DNA of 64,000 nucleotides from Cellulosimicrobium terreum (GCA_014803435.1 JACYFD010000004.1:535095-599094); one strand, 5' to 3'; shown: positions 9,103-19,662, counted from the first letter of the stretch. Numbers and translations are program-made. Notes: generated by a model not told the origin, from the sequence alone.

Positions 9103-10736
9103 GCGTTCTCCTCGACGGTGGAGGGTGCAGGGCTGTCGGTCAGCGTCTCGGCCGGGGCCGGGGCCGGGGCCGGGGCCGGGGCCGGGGGTTCGGGCGGGTC
9201 GAGCGTCCCGAGGAGCTCGGGAGCGCCGTCCGCGTCGACGACGTCGGTCGGCAGGAGACGGCGGAGCTCGTCGACGGTCGGCGCTGCGGTGTCCTTCAGC
9301 CGCCACGCGTGCCGCGCGATCGCCGCGTCGAGCACGTTGCGCGCCCAGCGCGCGTTGCCGAAGCCCTCGGTGCGCGGCTGCGTGGCCGCGAGCCGTGCGA
9401 AGGTGTCGAGCGCCTCCGGGGTGGGCTCGAAGTCGGACGCGGCCGCCATGCTCGCGAAGATCGCGCGCATCTCGTCGTCCGTGTAGTCCTCGAACGTGAT
9501 GGTCGTGGAGAAGCGCGACTCGAGCCCGGGGTTCGTCGCCAGGAACTCCGCCATCGGCCCCGGGTACCCGGCGACCACGACGACCAGCTCGTCGCGGTGG
9601 TCCTCCATGTCCTTGACCAGCGTGTTGATCGCCTCGGCGCCGTACTGGTCCTTCGCGAGGCCGTACGCCTCGTCGACGAACAGGACGCCGTCGATCGCCG
9701 TGGCGACGACCTCCGAGGTCTTCACGGCGGTCTGCCCGAGGTACCCGGCGACGAGCTCGGAGCGGTCGACCTCGACGAGGTGGCCCTTGGTCAGGAGCCC
9801 GAGCGCGCGGTAGATCCCGGCGACGAGGCGGGCGACGGTCGTCTTGCCCGTGCCGGGGTTGCCGAGGAACACGAGGTGGCGCGTGAGGGTCGGGCGCGTC
9901 AGCCCTGCCTCGGTGCGCAGCTTCTCGACGCGCAGCAGCTCGGTCTGACGGTGGATCTCGTCCTTGACGCGGTCCAGGCCGACGAGCGCGTCCAGGTCCG
10001 CGAGCAGCTCCTCGAGGGTCGGCTGCGGTTCCGCATCGGCCTCCGCCGCGACCTCCTCCGCTGCCTCGGCCGTCTGCGCCTGCGCCACCGGGCCCGACGA
10101 CGTCCCCGCGGGGGTGGCGCCCGGCGTGGCGTGGCCGCGCGCGCCGAGGGCGTCGAGGATCCCTTCGACCGAGGGGACCTCGGGCGGTGCGGAGCGGGTC
10201 ATGGCGCCGATCCCGCCGAGCGCCGACAGGTCGCCGAGGTCGAACGGGTTCGGGCCCGCCGACCGGGAGGTGAGCGGACCGCCCAGGGGAGCGGCCGGCG
10301 TCGGGCCGGTGGGCGAGGTCGTGGACGGCTGTGCCGGCGCCACGGAACCTGTGCGCTGGACGGCGGCCGCGGCGGCAGCGGCGCCGGCGACATGAGGTCC
10401 GGGGGAGCCGAGACGTCCCGCCGCTCGCGCGACGTCGCCCAGCGCGTCCCCGTAGGCGGCGGCGTGGCGCGAGCGCGCGGCGACGAGCCCGGCGAGGACG
10501 TCGGTCCGCGACGTACGCCACCGGCGCGCGCTCGACGCGGCGGTGAAGAACGCCCCGGTGGCGGCCGGGTCGTGCCCGAGCGCGGCCAGCCACGCGGCCG
10601 GAGCGCCCGGGGACGACTCCGCGACCGCGGCCGACAGCCGCTCGGCCTCGTCGCGGGCCGCGGCCTCGTCGATCCCCGCCGCCTGGGCGACGGCGGTGAG
10701 CGCGGACACGGCGGCGGTCAGGTCCAGGTCGGTCAC
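9099..10736 (-). CDS. CbxX/SpoVK-type AAA+ ATPase
   Basis: A 545-residue protein. The N-terminal 240 residues are helical and Ala/Pro-rich without a recognised domain. The AAA+ module follows: Walker A GNPGTGKTT (292-300), Walker B VLFVDEAYGL (351-360), a sensor region near VVVAGYPG and an arginine-finger region GLESRFSTTI. This is the CbxX/CfqX (SpoVK) subfamily, remodelling ATPases also found beside other secretion and stress genes. The C-terminus ends in a Pro-Ala repeat encoded by a 6-bp tandem array. GTG start with 4-nt overlap to the upstream gene. It may remodel a complex of the sensor and TelA-like proteins; no substrate is evident. Confidence 0.88.
   Translation of the reverse strand: MTDLDLTAAVSALTAVAQAAGIDEAAARDEAERLSAAVAESSPGAPAAWLAALGHDPAATGAFFTAASSARRWRTSRTDVLAGLVAARSRHAAAYGDALGDVARAAGRLGSPGPHVAGAAAAAAAVQRTGSVAPAQPSTTSPTGPTPAAPLGGPLTSRSAGPNPFDLGDLSALGGIGAMTRSAPPEVPSVEGILDALGARGHATPGATPAGTSSGPVAQAQTAEAAEEVAAEADAEPQPTLEELLADLDALVGLDRVKDEIHRQTELLRVEKLRTEAGLTRPTLTRHLVFLGNPGTGKTTVARLVAGIYRALGLLTKGHLVEVDRSELVAGYLGQTAVKTSEVVATAIDGVLFVDEAYGLAKDQYGAEAINTLVKDMEDHRDELVVVVAGYPGPMAEFLATNPGLESRFSTTITFEDYTDDEMRAIFASMAAASDFEPTPEALDTFARLAATQPRTEGFGNARWARNVLDAAIARHAWRLKDTAAPTVDELRRLLPTDVVDADGAPELLGTLDPPEPPAPAPAPAPAPAETLTDSPAPSTVEENA
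9151..9186. repeat. Six copies of a 6-bp tandem repeat (gccggg)
   Basis: Six perfect copies of gccggg on the plus strand lie inside the 3' end of the AAA+ gene and encode the alternating Pro-Ala tail of that protein. The unit length keeps the reading frame, so copy-number change would only lengthen or shorten the tail by two residues per unit. Confidence 0.9.
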
Positions 10737-11305
10737 GGTGCCTCCAGGCGTCCGGGTTCCGTCGTGGTCGCGCCGGGCGGCTGCGCCGTGCCCCGGCCCG
10801 CCTCCGGCGCCAGCGCGATCGAGGAGTCGTGGAACTTGTCCGCGAGGAACTGGCCGTGCGCCACGAGAGCCGCCGCGTCGGCCCGCGAGACGGCGTCCGA
10901 GATCTTGTCGAGCGTCACGCCGAGCAGGTCGAGCTGGTCGCACAGCAGCATGAGCGACGTCTTGCCGTTCGCCACCACGCGCCGGTCCGCGAAGTCGCGC
11001 GGCAGCCGCAGGTACACGCCGACGGCCTCGGGCAGGTAGCTCGTCGCGGTCGCGACCACGGTGTGGGCCTGCTGCGACCCGCCGCCGAGCCGGTCGAGCC
11101 GCGGCACCATGTCCTCGACCGTGCCGGTGATGCGGTGCACGCGCGCGGTCACCGCGGGCGGGACCCGCCCGTCGATCTGCTGCTCGACGCGCTCCACCGA
11201 AGCCAGGATGTCCGCGCTCGTCGGCGGCGCGGGCAGCGCCAGGGCGGGCTCGTCCGTGCCCTGACGGCCGCCGAGGCGCGCGACGACGTCCGAGAACCAG
11301 CCCAT
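10733..11305 (-). CDS. Small helical protein paired with TelA-like gene
   Basis: A 190-residue protein, mainly helical, with no signal peptide or membrane span. A basic N-terminus (MGWFSDVVARLGG) is followed by a helical region with the segments YLPEAVGVYLRLP and GQFLADKF. It follows the TelA-like gene by 47 bp and overlaps the AAA+ gene start. In Bacillus a TelA homologue is paired with the small protein XpaC, and the helical layout here would fit an XpaC-like partner, but identity was not established. The function is unknown. Confidence 0.7.
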   Translation of the reverse strand: MGWFSDVVARLGGRQGTDEPALALPAPPTSADILASVERVEQQIDGRVPPAVTARVHRITGTVEDMVPRLDRLGGGSQQAHTVVATATSYLPEAVGVYLRLPRDFADRRVVANGKTSLMLLCDQLDLLGVTLDKISDAVSRADAAALVAHGQFLADKFHDSSIALAPEAGRGTAQPPGATTTEPGRLEAP

Positions 11306-11352
11306 CTAGGTGACCGTCCCGCTCGTCGTGGAAATGGATGGCACGCGGCGCC

Positions 11353-12570
11353 TCAGAGCCGGCCGATGTCGAGCGACCCGTTCCCGGCCTGCGATGCGTC
11401 GGAGCGCCGGGCTCGGTCGAGGTACTCGTTGGCCTTGGTCGTCTCGGTCTCCAGGACCCCGATGGTCTGGGCCATGGAGTCGAGCGCCTGCGTCTTGAAC
11501 GTGGAGATCGAGTCGAGCGTCGCGTAGATGTTGACGAACGCCTGCTGGAGCTGGGGGATCCCGACGGTCGCGCTCGCCGCCTGCGACTGGATGCTCGCCG
11601 ACTGGTCCGCGAGCATCTTCGAGGTGGACGCGATCATGTTCGACGTCGTCGTGTTGAGCGCCGTGATCTGGTCGAGCACGAGCTTCTGGTTCGCGAGCGC
11701 CTGCGCGACGATCACGGCCGTGCGCAGGGCGGCGACCGTCGTCGTGGTCGCGCGGTCGACGCCCTTGATGAGCTCGACGTTGTTCTTCATGATGATGTCC
11801 ATCGCCAGGTAGCCCTGGATGGACACCGCGAGCTGCGTCAGCAGGTCCTGGTGCTTCTGGCGGACGTAGAACAGCACGTCCTCGCGCAGCGCCTGCGCAC
11901 GCTCCGGGTCGGTCGTGTCGAGCTCGGCGATCTTCGTCGAGAGCTCGGTGTCGATGCGCTCCGCGATGAAGATGTACTGGTTGAGACGCGCCATCGTGTC
12001 CCAGAGGTTCTGCTTCTCCAGGTTGAGCGCGGCGTTGTCCTTGCGCAGCTCGTCCTGGCCGTTGTACAGCGACTGGACGATCGCGTTGAGCTGGTCCTGC
12101 GAGCTCTCGTACCGGCGGAAGTAGTCCGACAGCTTGTCGCCGAACGGGAGGAAACCGAGGAACTTCTTGCCGAACGACGCCTCGCTCGGGTCCAGGTCCT
12201 CGACCGTACGACGCAGCTCGAGCAGGGACTTGCTGACCTTCGAGCTCTCGGACAGCCCGCCCTCCTTCAGCTCGCGGACCGGCATCTGGAGCATGCGGTT
12301 CGAGACGTCGGCGGCGGCGCGGATGTCCTTGTCGCCCATCGTGCGGACGTCGTCGGCCTTCGCGGCGAACTCGGGCGAGCGCGTGTCGGTCGCGAGGAGC
12401 TGGTCGAGGTAGGAGGCCGCCTTCGCCTCGAGGCCGGGGACCGCGGCCTCGTCGACGCGCGGCGCCAACGACGGTGCCTGCGTGGTCGCGACGGCCTTGA
12501 CGGGACCCGGAGCCGTGAGGGTGAGCGTCTCGGTCGGGGCGGGTGGCTGGAGCGGTGCTGCCTCGGTCAT
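11353..12570 (-). CDS. TelA-family toxic anion resistance protein
   Basis: A 405-residue soluble protein of the TelA/KlaA family. Long amphipathic helices are visible, with characteristic stretches such as LNLEKQNLWDTMARLNQYIF, IQGYLAMDIIMKNNVELIKG and VDRATTTTVAALRTAVIVAQ. The ATG is preceded by AAGGAT. It is the first gene of the operon and lies about 115 nt downstream of a candidate promoter. TelA proteins are linked to tellurite, bacteriocin and envelope-stress resistance, and recur with TerD, VWA and PP2C genes; biochemical activity is unknown. Confidence 0.9.
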   Translation of the reverse strand: MTEAAPLQPPAPTETLTLTAPGPVKAVATTQAPSLAPRVDEAAVPGLEAKAASYLDQLLATDTRSPEFAAKADDVRTMGDKDIRAAADVSNRMLQMPVRELKEGGLSESSKVSKSLLELRRTVEDLDPSEASFGKKFLGFLPFGDKLSDYFRRYESSQDQLNAIVQSLYNGQDELRKDNAALNLEKQNLWDTMARLNQYIFIAERIDTELSTKIAELDTTDPERAQALREDVLFYVRQKHQDLLTQLAVSIQGYLAMDIIMKNNVELIKGVDRATTTTVAALRTAVIVAQALANQKLVLDQITALNTTTSNMIASTSKMLADQSASIQSQAASATVGIPQLQQAFVNIYATLDSISTFKTQALDSMAQTIGVLETETTKANEYLDRARRSDASQAGNGSLDIGRL

Positions 12571-12906
12571 CTCGATCCTTCGCTCGTGCGTGCCGTCGGT
12601 CGCCGTCGGTGGCGGGGTGGGGACGGCTCCTGCGAGCGCGCCCCCTGCACCCGGGCGAACCGGGCGGAACCGACCGTGGCCGGTCCGGTGAGTATATCTA
12701 CGTCCGGTGGCCGGATCTTTACCGTTTCCCGGGACAGGTGGGGTGAGAACTCCCCATCGTCCGCGGAGGTAGAACGCCGGGTCCGCCGAGGAAGTTCCGC
12801 GGTCCTCCGAGCGACGACGACGGCCGGCGATGAGTAGCCGACCCGAGAGCGGTCCTCCCTCCGAGGCCGGCACCGTGCCGCGTCGCACCGAGGTCCGGAG
12901 GACGCC
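12571..12906. other. Divergent intergenic region of the TelA-PknG operon and SDR gene
   Basis: This 336-bp gap has no convincing gene. It contains a locally AT-richer stretch (about 12690-12725) with a TATACT hexamer facing the minus-strand operon, and GGAGG just before the SDR start at 12907. ORFs across it lack conserved character. Confidence 0.6.
12691..12696 (-). promoter_or_regulatory. Candidate -10 element of the TelA-PknG operon
   Basis: On the minus strand this reads TATACT, close to the sigma-A-type consensus, in the only AT-rich patch of the divergent region. It would give a leader of about 115 nt before the TelA-like ATG. No good -35 hexamer is seen 16-18 bp upstream, so the call is tentative. 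Confidence 0.4.
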
Positions 12907-13665
12907 ATGACCGTGCCGGTCGAGAGGCTCGCCGAGAAGAACGCCGTCGTCTACGGGGCGGCGGGCGCCATGGGCTCGGCCGTGAGCCGTGCGCTGGCGC
13001 GAGACGGCGCGCGGGTCTTCCTCGCGGGCCGCACGCTCGCATCGCTCGACGCCCTCGCCGGGGAGATCCGCGCCGAGGGCGGCCGGGCCGAGACCGCCGT
13101 CGTCGACGCCATGGACAAGGCGTCGGTCGACGCCCACGCGGCGCGCGTCGTCGAGCAGGCGGGCGGCCTCGACGTGTCGTTCAACGCGGTCGCGTACGAC
13201 GCGCTGCAGGACGTGCCGCTCGTGGACATGTCGCTCCCGGACTTCGTCGCGCCGATCGTGTCCGCGACGACGACGCACTTCCTCACGGCGACGGCGGCCG
13301 CCCGGCACATGGTCGCGCAGGGGGCGGGCGTGATCGTCGTGCTCTCCTCGACGGCGGCCAAGGAGTCGCGGCACGAGATGGGCGGCTTCAGCCTCGCGTG
13401 CGCGTCGATCGAGACCCTGGTGCGGAGCCTGGCGGGCGAGGTCGGGCGCCACGGCGTGCGCGTCGTGGGTCTGCGGCCGAACTTCACGCCGGAGACCGTC
13501 GGGGCGACGAGCGACGACCTCCCGGTCCACGTCGAGCACACGCTGCTCGGCCGGCTGCCGCGCCTCGCCGAGGTCGCGGGCACGGCGGCGTTCCTCGCGT
13601 CCGACGCGGCCGGCGCGACGACGGGCGTGGTCGTGGACCTGTCGTGCGGGGCGATCGTCGGCTAG
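12907..13665 (+). CDS. SDR-family protein with altered catalytic residues
   Basis: A 252-residue classical-length short-chain dehydrogenase/reductase. The nucleotide-binding turn GAAGAMG (18-24), an NAV version of the structural NAG motif and the LSSTAA segment with the catalytic-Ser position are present, and the C-terminus (TGVVVDLSCGA) resembles the family. At the YxxxK position the protein reads FSLAC, so Tyr is Phe161 and Lys is Cys165. The normal redox mechanism should therefore fail. ATG with GGAGG upstream. It may be a nucleotide-binding non-enzyme or use a different chemistry; no substrate can be named. It is divergent from the TelA-PknG operon. Confidence 0.85.
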   Translation: MTVPVERLAEKNAVVYGAAGAMGSAVSRALARDGARVFLAGRTLASLDALAGEIRAEGGRAETAVVDAMDKASVDAHAARVVEQAGGLDVSFNAVAYDALQDVPLVDMSLPDFVAPIVSATTTHFLTATAAARHMVAQGAGVIVVLSSTAAKESRHEMGGFSLACASIETLVRSLAGEVGRHGVRVVGLRPNFTPETVGATSDDLPVHVEHTLLGRLPRLAEVAGTAAFLASDAAGATTGVVVDLSCGAIVG

Positions 13666-13700
13666 GCCGGACGCTCCGGTTCCGCACGTCGCGCACCTGG

Positions 13701-13773
<73 letters not shown>

Positions 13774-13840
13774 GCGGAGCCATCGTAGTGGGAGCCGCCC
13801 CGACGCGGCGCGTGCGTTTTGCGGCGTCCTCCCGACCCGT

Positions 13841-13846
13841 CACTAT
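13841..13846 (+). promoter_or_regulatory. Candidate -10 (CACTAT) for leaderless GTPase gene
   Basis: CACTAT ends 6 nt before the GTG at 13853, which places the expected transcript start at or next to the start codon. No ribosome site precedes the GTG, so a leaderless transcript is likely. Confidence 0.45.
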
Positions 13847-13852
13847 GAACCA

Positions 13853-15535
13853 GTGAGAACCCGAGACGTCTCCGAGCGCGCGTCCGGCTCCGCTGCTGCC
13901 GGGGGGTACCCGTCCTCCCGCGCTGCCCGGAAGCCGGCGGACGAGCTCGGTCTGACGGTGTACGACGTCGCCCGCGACCTGCGCCGGGACGTCGCCGCGG
14001 TCGAGCTCCCGCTCGCCCTCGACGGGGCCGCGGAGGCCGCGGCGTCGCGCGACCGGCTGCTCTCCCAGCTCGACGAGCACCTGCTGCCGCGCCTGAAGGA
14101 GCTGTCGTCGCCGGCGATCGTCGTCGTCGCGGGGTCAACCGGTGCGGGGAAGTCGACGCTGTACAACTCGCTGCTCGGCGAGGAGGTGTCGCAGGCGGGG
14201 GTGCTGCGCCCCACGACGCGCGAGCCGGTCCTCGCCTTCAACCCGCTCGACGCGGACGTCATCGTCGAGGGGCCGGCGACCCGCGCGTCGCGGGTCGTCG
14301 ACCACGACGGCGTGCCGCGCGGCACGGCGCTGCTCGACGCGCCGGACCTCGACTCGTTGCTGTCGCAGAACCGCGACATCGCGTCCCAGCTGCTCGAGGC
14401 CGCGGACCTGTGGCTCTTCGTCACGACCGCGTCCCGGTACGGCGACGCCCTGCCGTGGCAGGCCCTGGCCCGGGCGAAGGAGCGCGGTGCGAGCGTCGCG
14501 ATGGTCCTCAACCGCGTCCCGCGCGAGACCCTGACCACGATCCGCGGCGACCTGCTGCAGCGTCTGCGCGACCACGGCATGGACGACGTCCCCCTGTTCG
14601 TCGTGCCCGACGTCGGCCCGCACGAGGGTCTGCTCGAGCGGTCGGTCGTGGCCCCGGTCGCGCGCTGGCTCACGATGCTCGCGGGCCCGGACCGTTCGCG
14701 CGCCGTGATCGTGCGCACCCTCAAGGGCGCGCTCGCGGCGCTGCCCGCCTGGGTCACGGGGGTGTCCGACGCCGTGGAGCAGCAGGTCACCGCCGCGGCG
14801 GACCTGCGGGACGCCGTCGACCGCGCGCTCGAGCCCGTGCGGACGAGCGCGCGCGGCGCGGTCACGCGCGGCGACGTCGCGAGCGGGACGTTGCACGCAC
14901 GCTGGGCGCACGTCGTCGGGGCGGGGAAGATCGACCGGGTCGCCGTCCGCGGCGGAGTCGTGCGGTCGGGCCGGCGCAAGGGCCGGGCGCGCGACGCCGC
15001 GCTGCGGCCGTTGCTCGACGAGGTGCGGGCCGCGGCCGCCCGCACGCTTGAGGGCCAGGGCGTGACGGCGCGCGCCGCGGTGCGTACTGCCGTGCTCGGC
15101 GAGCGGACCCTGCCGGGCGCGGACGACGTCGTCCCCGGCGACGACGAGGCGGCCACCCGGCGCGACGCGCACGCCGAGCAGCACGCCCGGGAGTGGGCCG
15201 AGCGCGGAGCCGCGGTCGTCACCGAGCTCGCCCGGGACGACGCGCCGGCGCCCGCGCGCGCGGCGGTGCGGGCGTTCGGCGGCGACGGGCTCCTCGCGAT
15301 GCTGCTCGTGGCGGCAGCCGGGGACGACGACGCTGCGCGGCTCGCCCGCAGCGCGCTCGGTGACGTCGCGGACGACGCCGTGACCGCTCTCGCCGCCGAC
15401 CTGGCCGACCGCGCGGTCGACATGGTCGACGACGAGGCCGCGCCGGTGCGCGAGGCGCTCGACCGGCCGTCGCTCGACGCGGACGCGGCGAGCGCGCTGC
15501 GACTACGGCTCGCCGAGCTGAGGAGGCTCACGTGA
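13853..15535 (+). CDS. Dynamin-like GTPase (first pair, member 1)
   Basis: A 560-residue dynamin-family GTPase. G1 is GSTGAGKST (94-102), G2 lies in RPTTREP (about 120-126), G3 is DAPDLDS (162-168) and the G4-like site is NRVP (220-223). A long helical C-terminal half resembles a bacterial dynamin-like stalk. No membrane span is obvious. The leaderless GTG start is supported by CACTAT just upstream. Its stop overlaps the next GTPase gene by 4 nt. The same two-gene arrangement recurs at 19675-23297. Streptomyces DynA/DynB, a coupled dynamin-like pair acting at division septa, are plausible functional models, but orthology was not tested. Confidence 0.85.
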   Translation: MRTRDVSERASGSAAAGGYPSSRAARKPADELGLTVYDVARDLRRDVAAVELPLALDGAAEAAASRDRLLSQLDEHLLPRLKELSSPAIVVVAGSTGAGKSTLYNSLLGEEVSQAGVLRPTTREPVLAFNPLDADVIVEGPATRASRVVDHDGVPRGTALLDAPDLDSLLSQNRDIASQLLEAADLWLFVTTASRYGDALPWQALARAKERGASVAMVLNRVPRETLTTIRGDLLQRLRDHGMDDVPLFVVPDVGPHEGLLERSVVAPVARWLTMLAGPDRSRAVIVRTLKGALAALPAWVTGVSDAVEQQVTAAADLRDAVDRALEPVRTSARGAVTRGDVASGTLHARWAHVVGAGKIDRVAVRGGVVRSGRRKGRARDAALRPLLDEVRAAAARTLEGQGVTARAAVRTAVLGERTLPGADDVVPGDDEAATRRDAHAEQHAREWAERGAAVVTELARDDAPAPARAAVRAFGGDGLLAMLLVAAAGDDDAARLARSALGDVADDAVTALAADLADRAVDMVDDEAAPVREALDRPSLDADAASALRLRLAELRRLT

Positions 15536-17118
15536 CGTCCCACGACGCCCAGCTGCGCACCCGGACCCAGGATCTCGAGGACGCGCTCGAGCTGGCGGGC
15601 GACCGGCTGGACCCCGGCGTCGCGGCGCAGGTGCGGGACGCGATCGGCGGGGTGCGTCAGCGGCTCGCGCTCGGCGTCGACCACACGGTGGTGGCCCTCG
15701 CGGGCGGCACCGGCTCGGGGAAGTCGAGCCTGTTCAACCGGGTCTCGCGGCTCGACTTCGCCGACGTCGGGGTGAAGCGACCGACGACCGCGCTCGTGAC
15801 CGCCTGCTCGTGGAGCGACGCCGCGACCGCGCTGCTCGACTGGCTGGACGTCGAGCCGGACCGCCGGATCACGCGGGACGGCGAGCTCGACGCGGACGAC
15901 GAGAGCGCCCTGGGCGGGCTCGTCCTCCTGGACCTGCCCGACCACGACTCGATCGAGCCTGCGCACCGCGCGGTCGTCGACCGGGTCCTGCCGCTCGTCG
16001 ACCTGCTCGTGTGGGTCGTCGACCCGCAGAAGTACGCCGACGACGCGCTGCACTCGGGCTACCTGCAGAAGTCCGCGGGGCTCGAGGGGTCCATGGTGGT
16101 GGCGCTCAACCAGATCGACACCGTCCCCGAGGGGCGCCGCGACGCGCTGGTCGCGGACATGGAGCGCCTCCTGTCCGAGGACGGCCTGGCCGGTGTCTAC
16201 GTCACGACCGTCTCCGCACGCACCGGCGACGGCCTCGACGAGGTGCGCTCGCTCCTCGAGCAGGCCGTGGCCCGGCGCAGCGTCGCGGCCAGCCGCGTCG
16301 CCGGGGAGCTCGACCGGGCGGGAGCGATGCTCCTGGCCGAGACCCCGGGCGAGGTGCCGTGGACCATGAGCACGGCGGTCCAGGCGGAGGTCGACGCGCT
16401 CGTCGACGTCACCGGCCTCGTCGGCGTCGCCGGTCAGGTCGGCGCCGCCGTCCGCAACGGCTACGGCCGGCCCGAGCAGCCGCCGGTCAACCCGGACGCC
16501 GTGTCGCTGTCCCGGTCGCGGTGGGTGTCGCGGGCCGGCAAGGCGCTGCGACCGGGGTGGCGAGCCGCCCTGGACGACGCGGTGGCCCCGGCCGCCGAGG
16601 TCGCCCGCGGCGTCGCGGACGGGTTGCGCCGGATCCCGCTCGACACCCGCGGTCCCGCCTCGGCCCGAGCGACCCGACGCGCCGCCTGGGTGGCGCTCGG
16701 CCTCGGGGTGGTCGCCGGGGTCCTGGCCGTCCTCGGTGCGCTGGACGTGATCGACATGTCCCGTCCCGTCCTGACGACGTGCGCCGTCGTCGCGGCGGTC
16801 GCCGTCGTGGGCGCCGTGGTGTGCTTCCTCATGGTGCTCCAGCTGCGGCGGACGCTGGGTCGTCGTCGCGAGCAGCAGGTGCTCGCCTCGGGTCGCGGGG
16901 CGATCGAGCGTGTCGTGCAGGAGACGATGGGTCGTCCCACGCAGGAGCTCCTCGACGCTCACCGGCGGGTGCGGGAGCTCGCGCAGTCCGCCCGTGACCG
17001 CGACCCCGCAGCCCCGCTCACCGGGGCTCTACGGTTACCCACAGGACCGGATCTGACGACCCCGTCCACAGGGGACCGTCCGGGGCCGGACCCGGAGGCC
17101 GCCAGCCCGGCACCCTGA
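15532..17118 (+). CDS. Membrane-anchored GTPase (first pair, member 2)
   Basis: A 528-residue GTPase. G1 is GGTGSGKSS (58-66), G2 is in RPTTAL, G3 is DLPDHDS (134-140) and G4 is NQID (193-196), with an SARTGDG G5-like segment. Two adjacent transmembrane helices follow at about 383-405 and 415-438, so it probably anchors the pair at the membrane. GTG start inside the preceding stop (GTGA). It is clearly similar to the product of 21594-23297, sharing HTVVALAG, RPTT, LLDLPDHDS and LVWVVDPQKYAD. Likely partner of the dynamin-like protein encoded just before it. Confidence 0.85.
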   Translation: MTSHDAQLRTRTQDLEDALELAGDRLDPGVAAQVRDAIGGVRQRLALGVDHTVVALAGGTGSGKSSLFNRVSRLDFADVGVKRPTTALVTACSWSDAATALLDWLDVEPDRRITRDGELDADDESALGGLVLLDLPDHDSIEPAHRAVVDRVLPLVDLLVWVVDPQKYADDALHSGYLQKSAGLEGSMVVALNQIDTVPEGRRDALVADMERLLSEDGLAGVYVTTVSARTGDGLDEVRSLLEQAVARRSVAASRVAGELDRAGAMLLAETPGEVPWTMSTAVQAEVDALVDVTGLVGVAGQVGAAVRNGYGRPEQPPVNPDAVSLSRSRWVSRAGKALRPGWRAALDDAVAPAAEVARGVADGLRRIPLDTRGPASARATRRAAWVALGLGVVAGVLAVLGALDVIDMSRPVLTTCAVVAAVAVVGAVVCFLMVLQLRRTLGRRREQQVLASGRGAIERVVQETMGRPTQELLDAHRRVRELAQSARDRDPAAPLTGALRLPTGPDLTTPSTGDRPGPDPEAASPAP

Positions 17119-17164
17119 GGGCGAGGCCGGGACGGACCCGGCCTCGCACACCTCGGGAGGCACC

Positions 17165-17635
17165 ATGCACGGTGACGTCACGGTCACGCTGTCCGGGTTC
17201 GTCGCGACGAGCCCCACCCTGTTCCCGTCGGAGACGGGCAACGACTTCACGAGCTTCCGCATGGCCCAGACCCGTCGCTACCTCGACCGTGAGCGCGGCG
17301 AGTGGGTCGACGGGCGGACCGTCTGGTTCACGGTCAAGGCGTGGAAGAACGCCGCCCGGAACGTCGCGACGTCGCTGCACAAGGGCGACCCCGTCGTCGT
17401 GACGGGTCGGCTCGCGCAGGACGAGTGGACCGGCCCGGACGGCGCTCCGCGCACGAGCCTCGTCGTCGAGGCGAGCGCGCTCGGCCCCGACCTCACCCTC
17501 GGGGAGGCGAGGTTCGCGCGCACGGTGCACCGCCGCGAGGAGGTGGGGGAGCCGGAGGTCGGGTCGCCGGACGGCGGGGAGCCGGGAACGCTCGAGGCCG
17601 AGGTGCGCGGGGAGGAGCTGGTCGCCGCCACCTGA
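17165..17635 (+). CDS. ssb: Single-stranded DNA-binding protein (secondary Ssb)
   Basis: A 156-residue OB-fold protein starting with MHGDVTVTLSGFVATSPTLF, with the Ssb features FRMAQTRRYLD, WVDGRTVWFTVKAWKNAARN and GDPVVVTGRL. The acidic C-terminus lacks the usual DIPF tip found in main replicative Ssb, suggesting an accessory paralogue, as in other actinobacteria with two ssb genes. It sits between the first GTPase pair and ettA; a functional link is not evident. ATG with GGGAGG upstream. Confidence 0.9.
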   Translation: MHGDVTVTLSGFVATSPTLFPSETGNDFTSFRMAQTRRYLDRERGEWVDGRTVWFTVKAWKNAARNVATSLHKGDPVVVTGRLAQDEWTGPDGAPRTSLVVEASALGPDLTLGEARFARTVHRREEVGEPEVGSPDGGEPGTLEAEVRGEELVAAT

Positions 17636-17689
17636 GCCCGGTCGCGGGACGCGGCGACCCTCGAGAACCCGCGTCCCGCTCCGACCGCG

Positions 17690-17695
17690 TAGTCT
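17690..17695 (+). promoter_or_regulatory. ettA: Candidate -10 (TAGTCT) upstream of ettA
   Basis: TAGTCT lies in the 180-bp gap between ssb and ettA and would give a leader of roughly 110 nt that contains the 12-nt direct-repeat block. No clear -35 was found. Confidence 0.35.
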
Positions 17696-17709
17696 GAGTG
17701 GTCGACGAT

Positions 17710-17757
17710 CCTGAGCGGCGTCCTGAGCGGCGACTTGCGTGGCATCTTGTGTGGCTC
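17710..17757 (+). repeat. Four contiguous 12-nt degenerate repeats in the ettA leader
   Basis: The four units are CCTGAGCGGCGT, CCTGAGCGGCGA, CTTGCGTGGCAT and CTTGTGTGGCTC, with consensus CYTGNGYGGCNN. The first pair and second pair are nearly identical. They lie 58-106 nt before the ettA start. Confidence 0.75.
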
Positions 17758-17815
17758 AGCGGGCCCGGGTCGACCCCCAGACCGATCCCCAGACGAAACG
17801 GTGGAACAACAGGCT

Positions 17816-19498
<1,683 letters not shown>

Positions 19499-19508
19499 TC
19501 GGTTCGTC

Positions 19509-19542
19509 GACGCCGGGTGGTCCCTTCGGGCCGCCCGGCGTC
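19509..19542 (+). terminator. Hairpin terminator after ettA
   Basis: GACGCCGGGTGG and CCGCCCGGCGTC form a stem of about 11 pairs with one mismatch around a tcccttcggg loop, 10 bp after the ettA stop. No U tract, as is common in high-GC actinobacteria. Confidence 0.65.
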
Positions 19543-19662
19543 CACGACGGCGCGCGCGGGTCGACCATCCGGTCGCTCGTGCCTCGCGACCTCCCGCCAG
19601 ACCCGCCACGATCCGCGCGGCGCGGGGTGGGTCGTGGGCGCGCCTGGGGTGCGGGGCTGCGG

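Noticed and set aside
9151..9186. Hexamer array considered as a CRISPR or regulatory repeat
   Set aside because: It is inside the AAA+ reading frame and encodes a Pro-Ala tail; there are no spacers.
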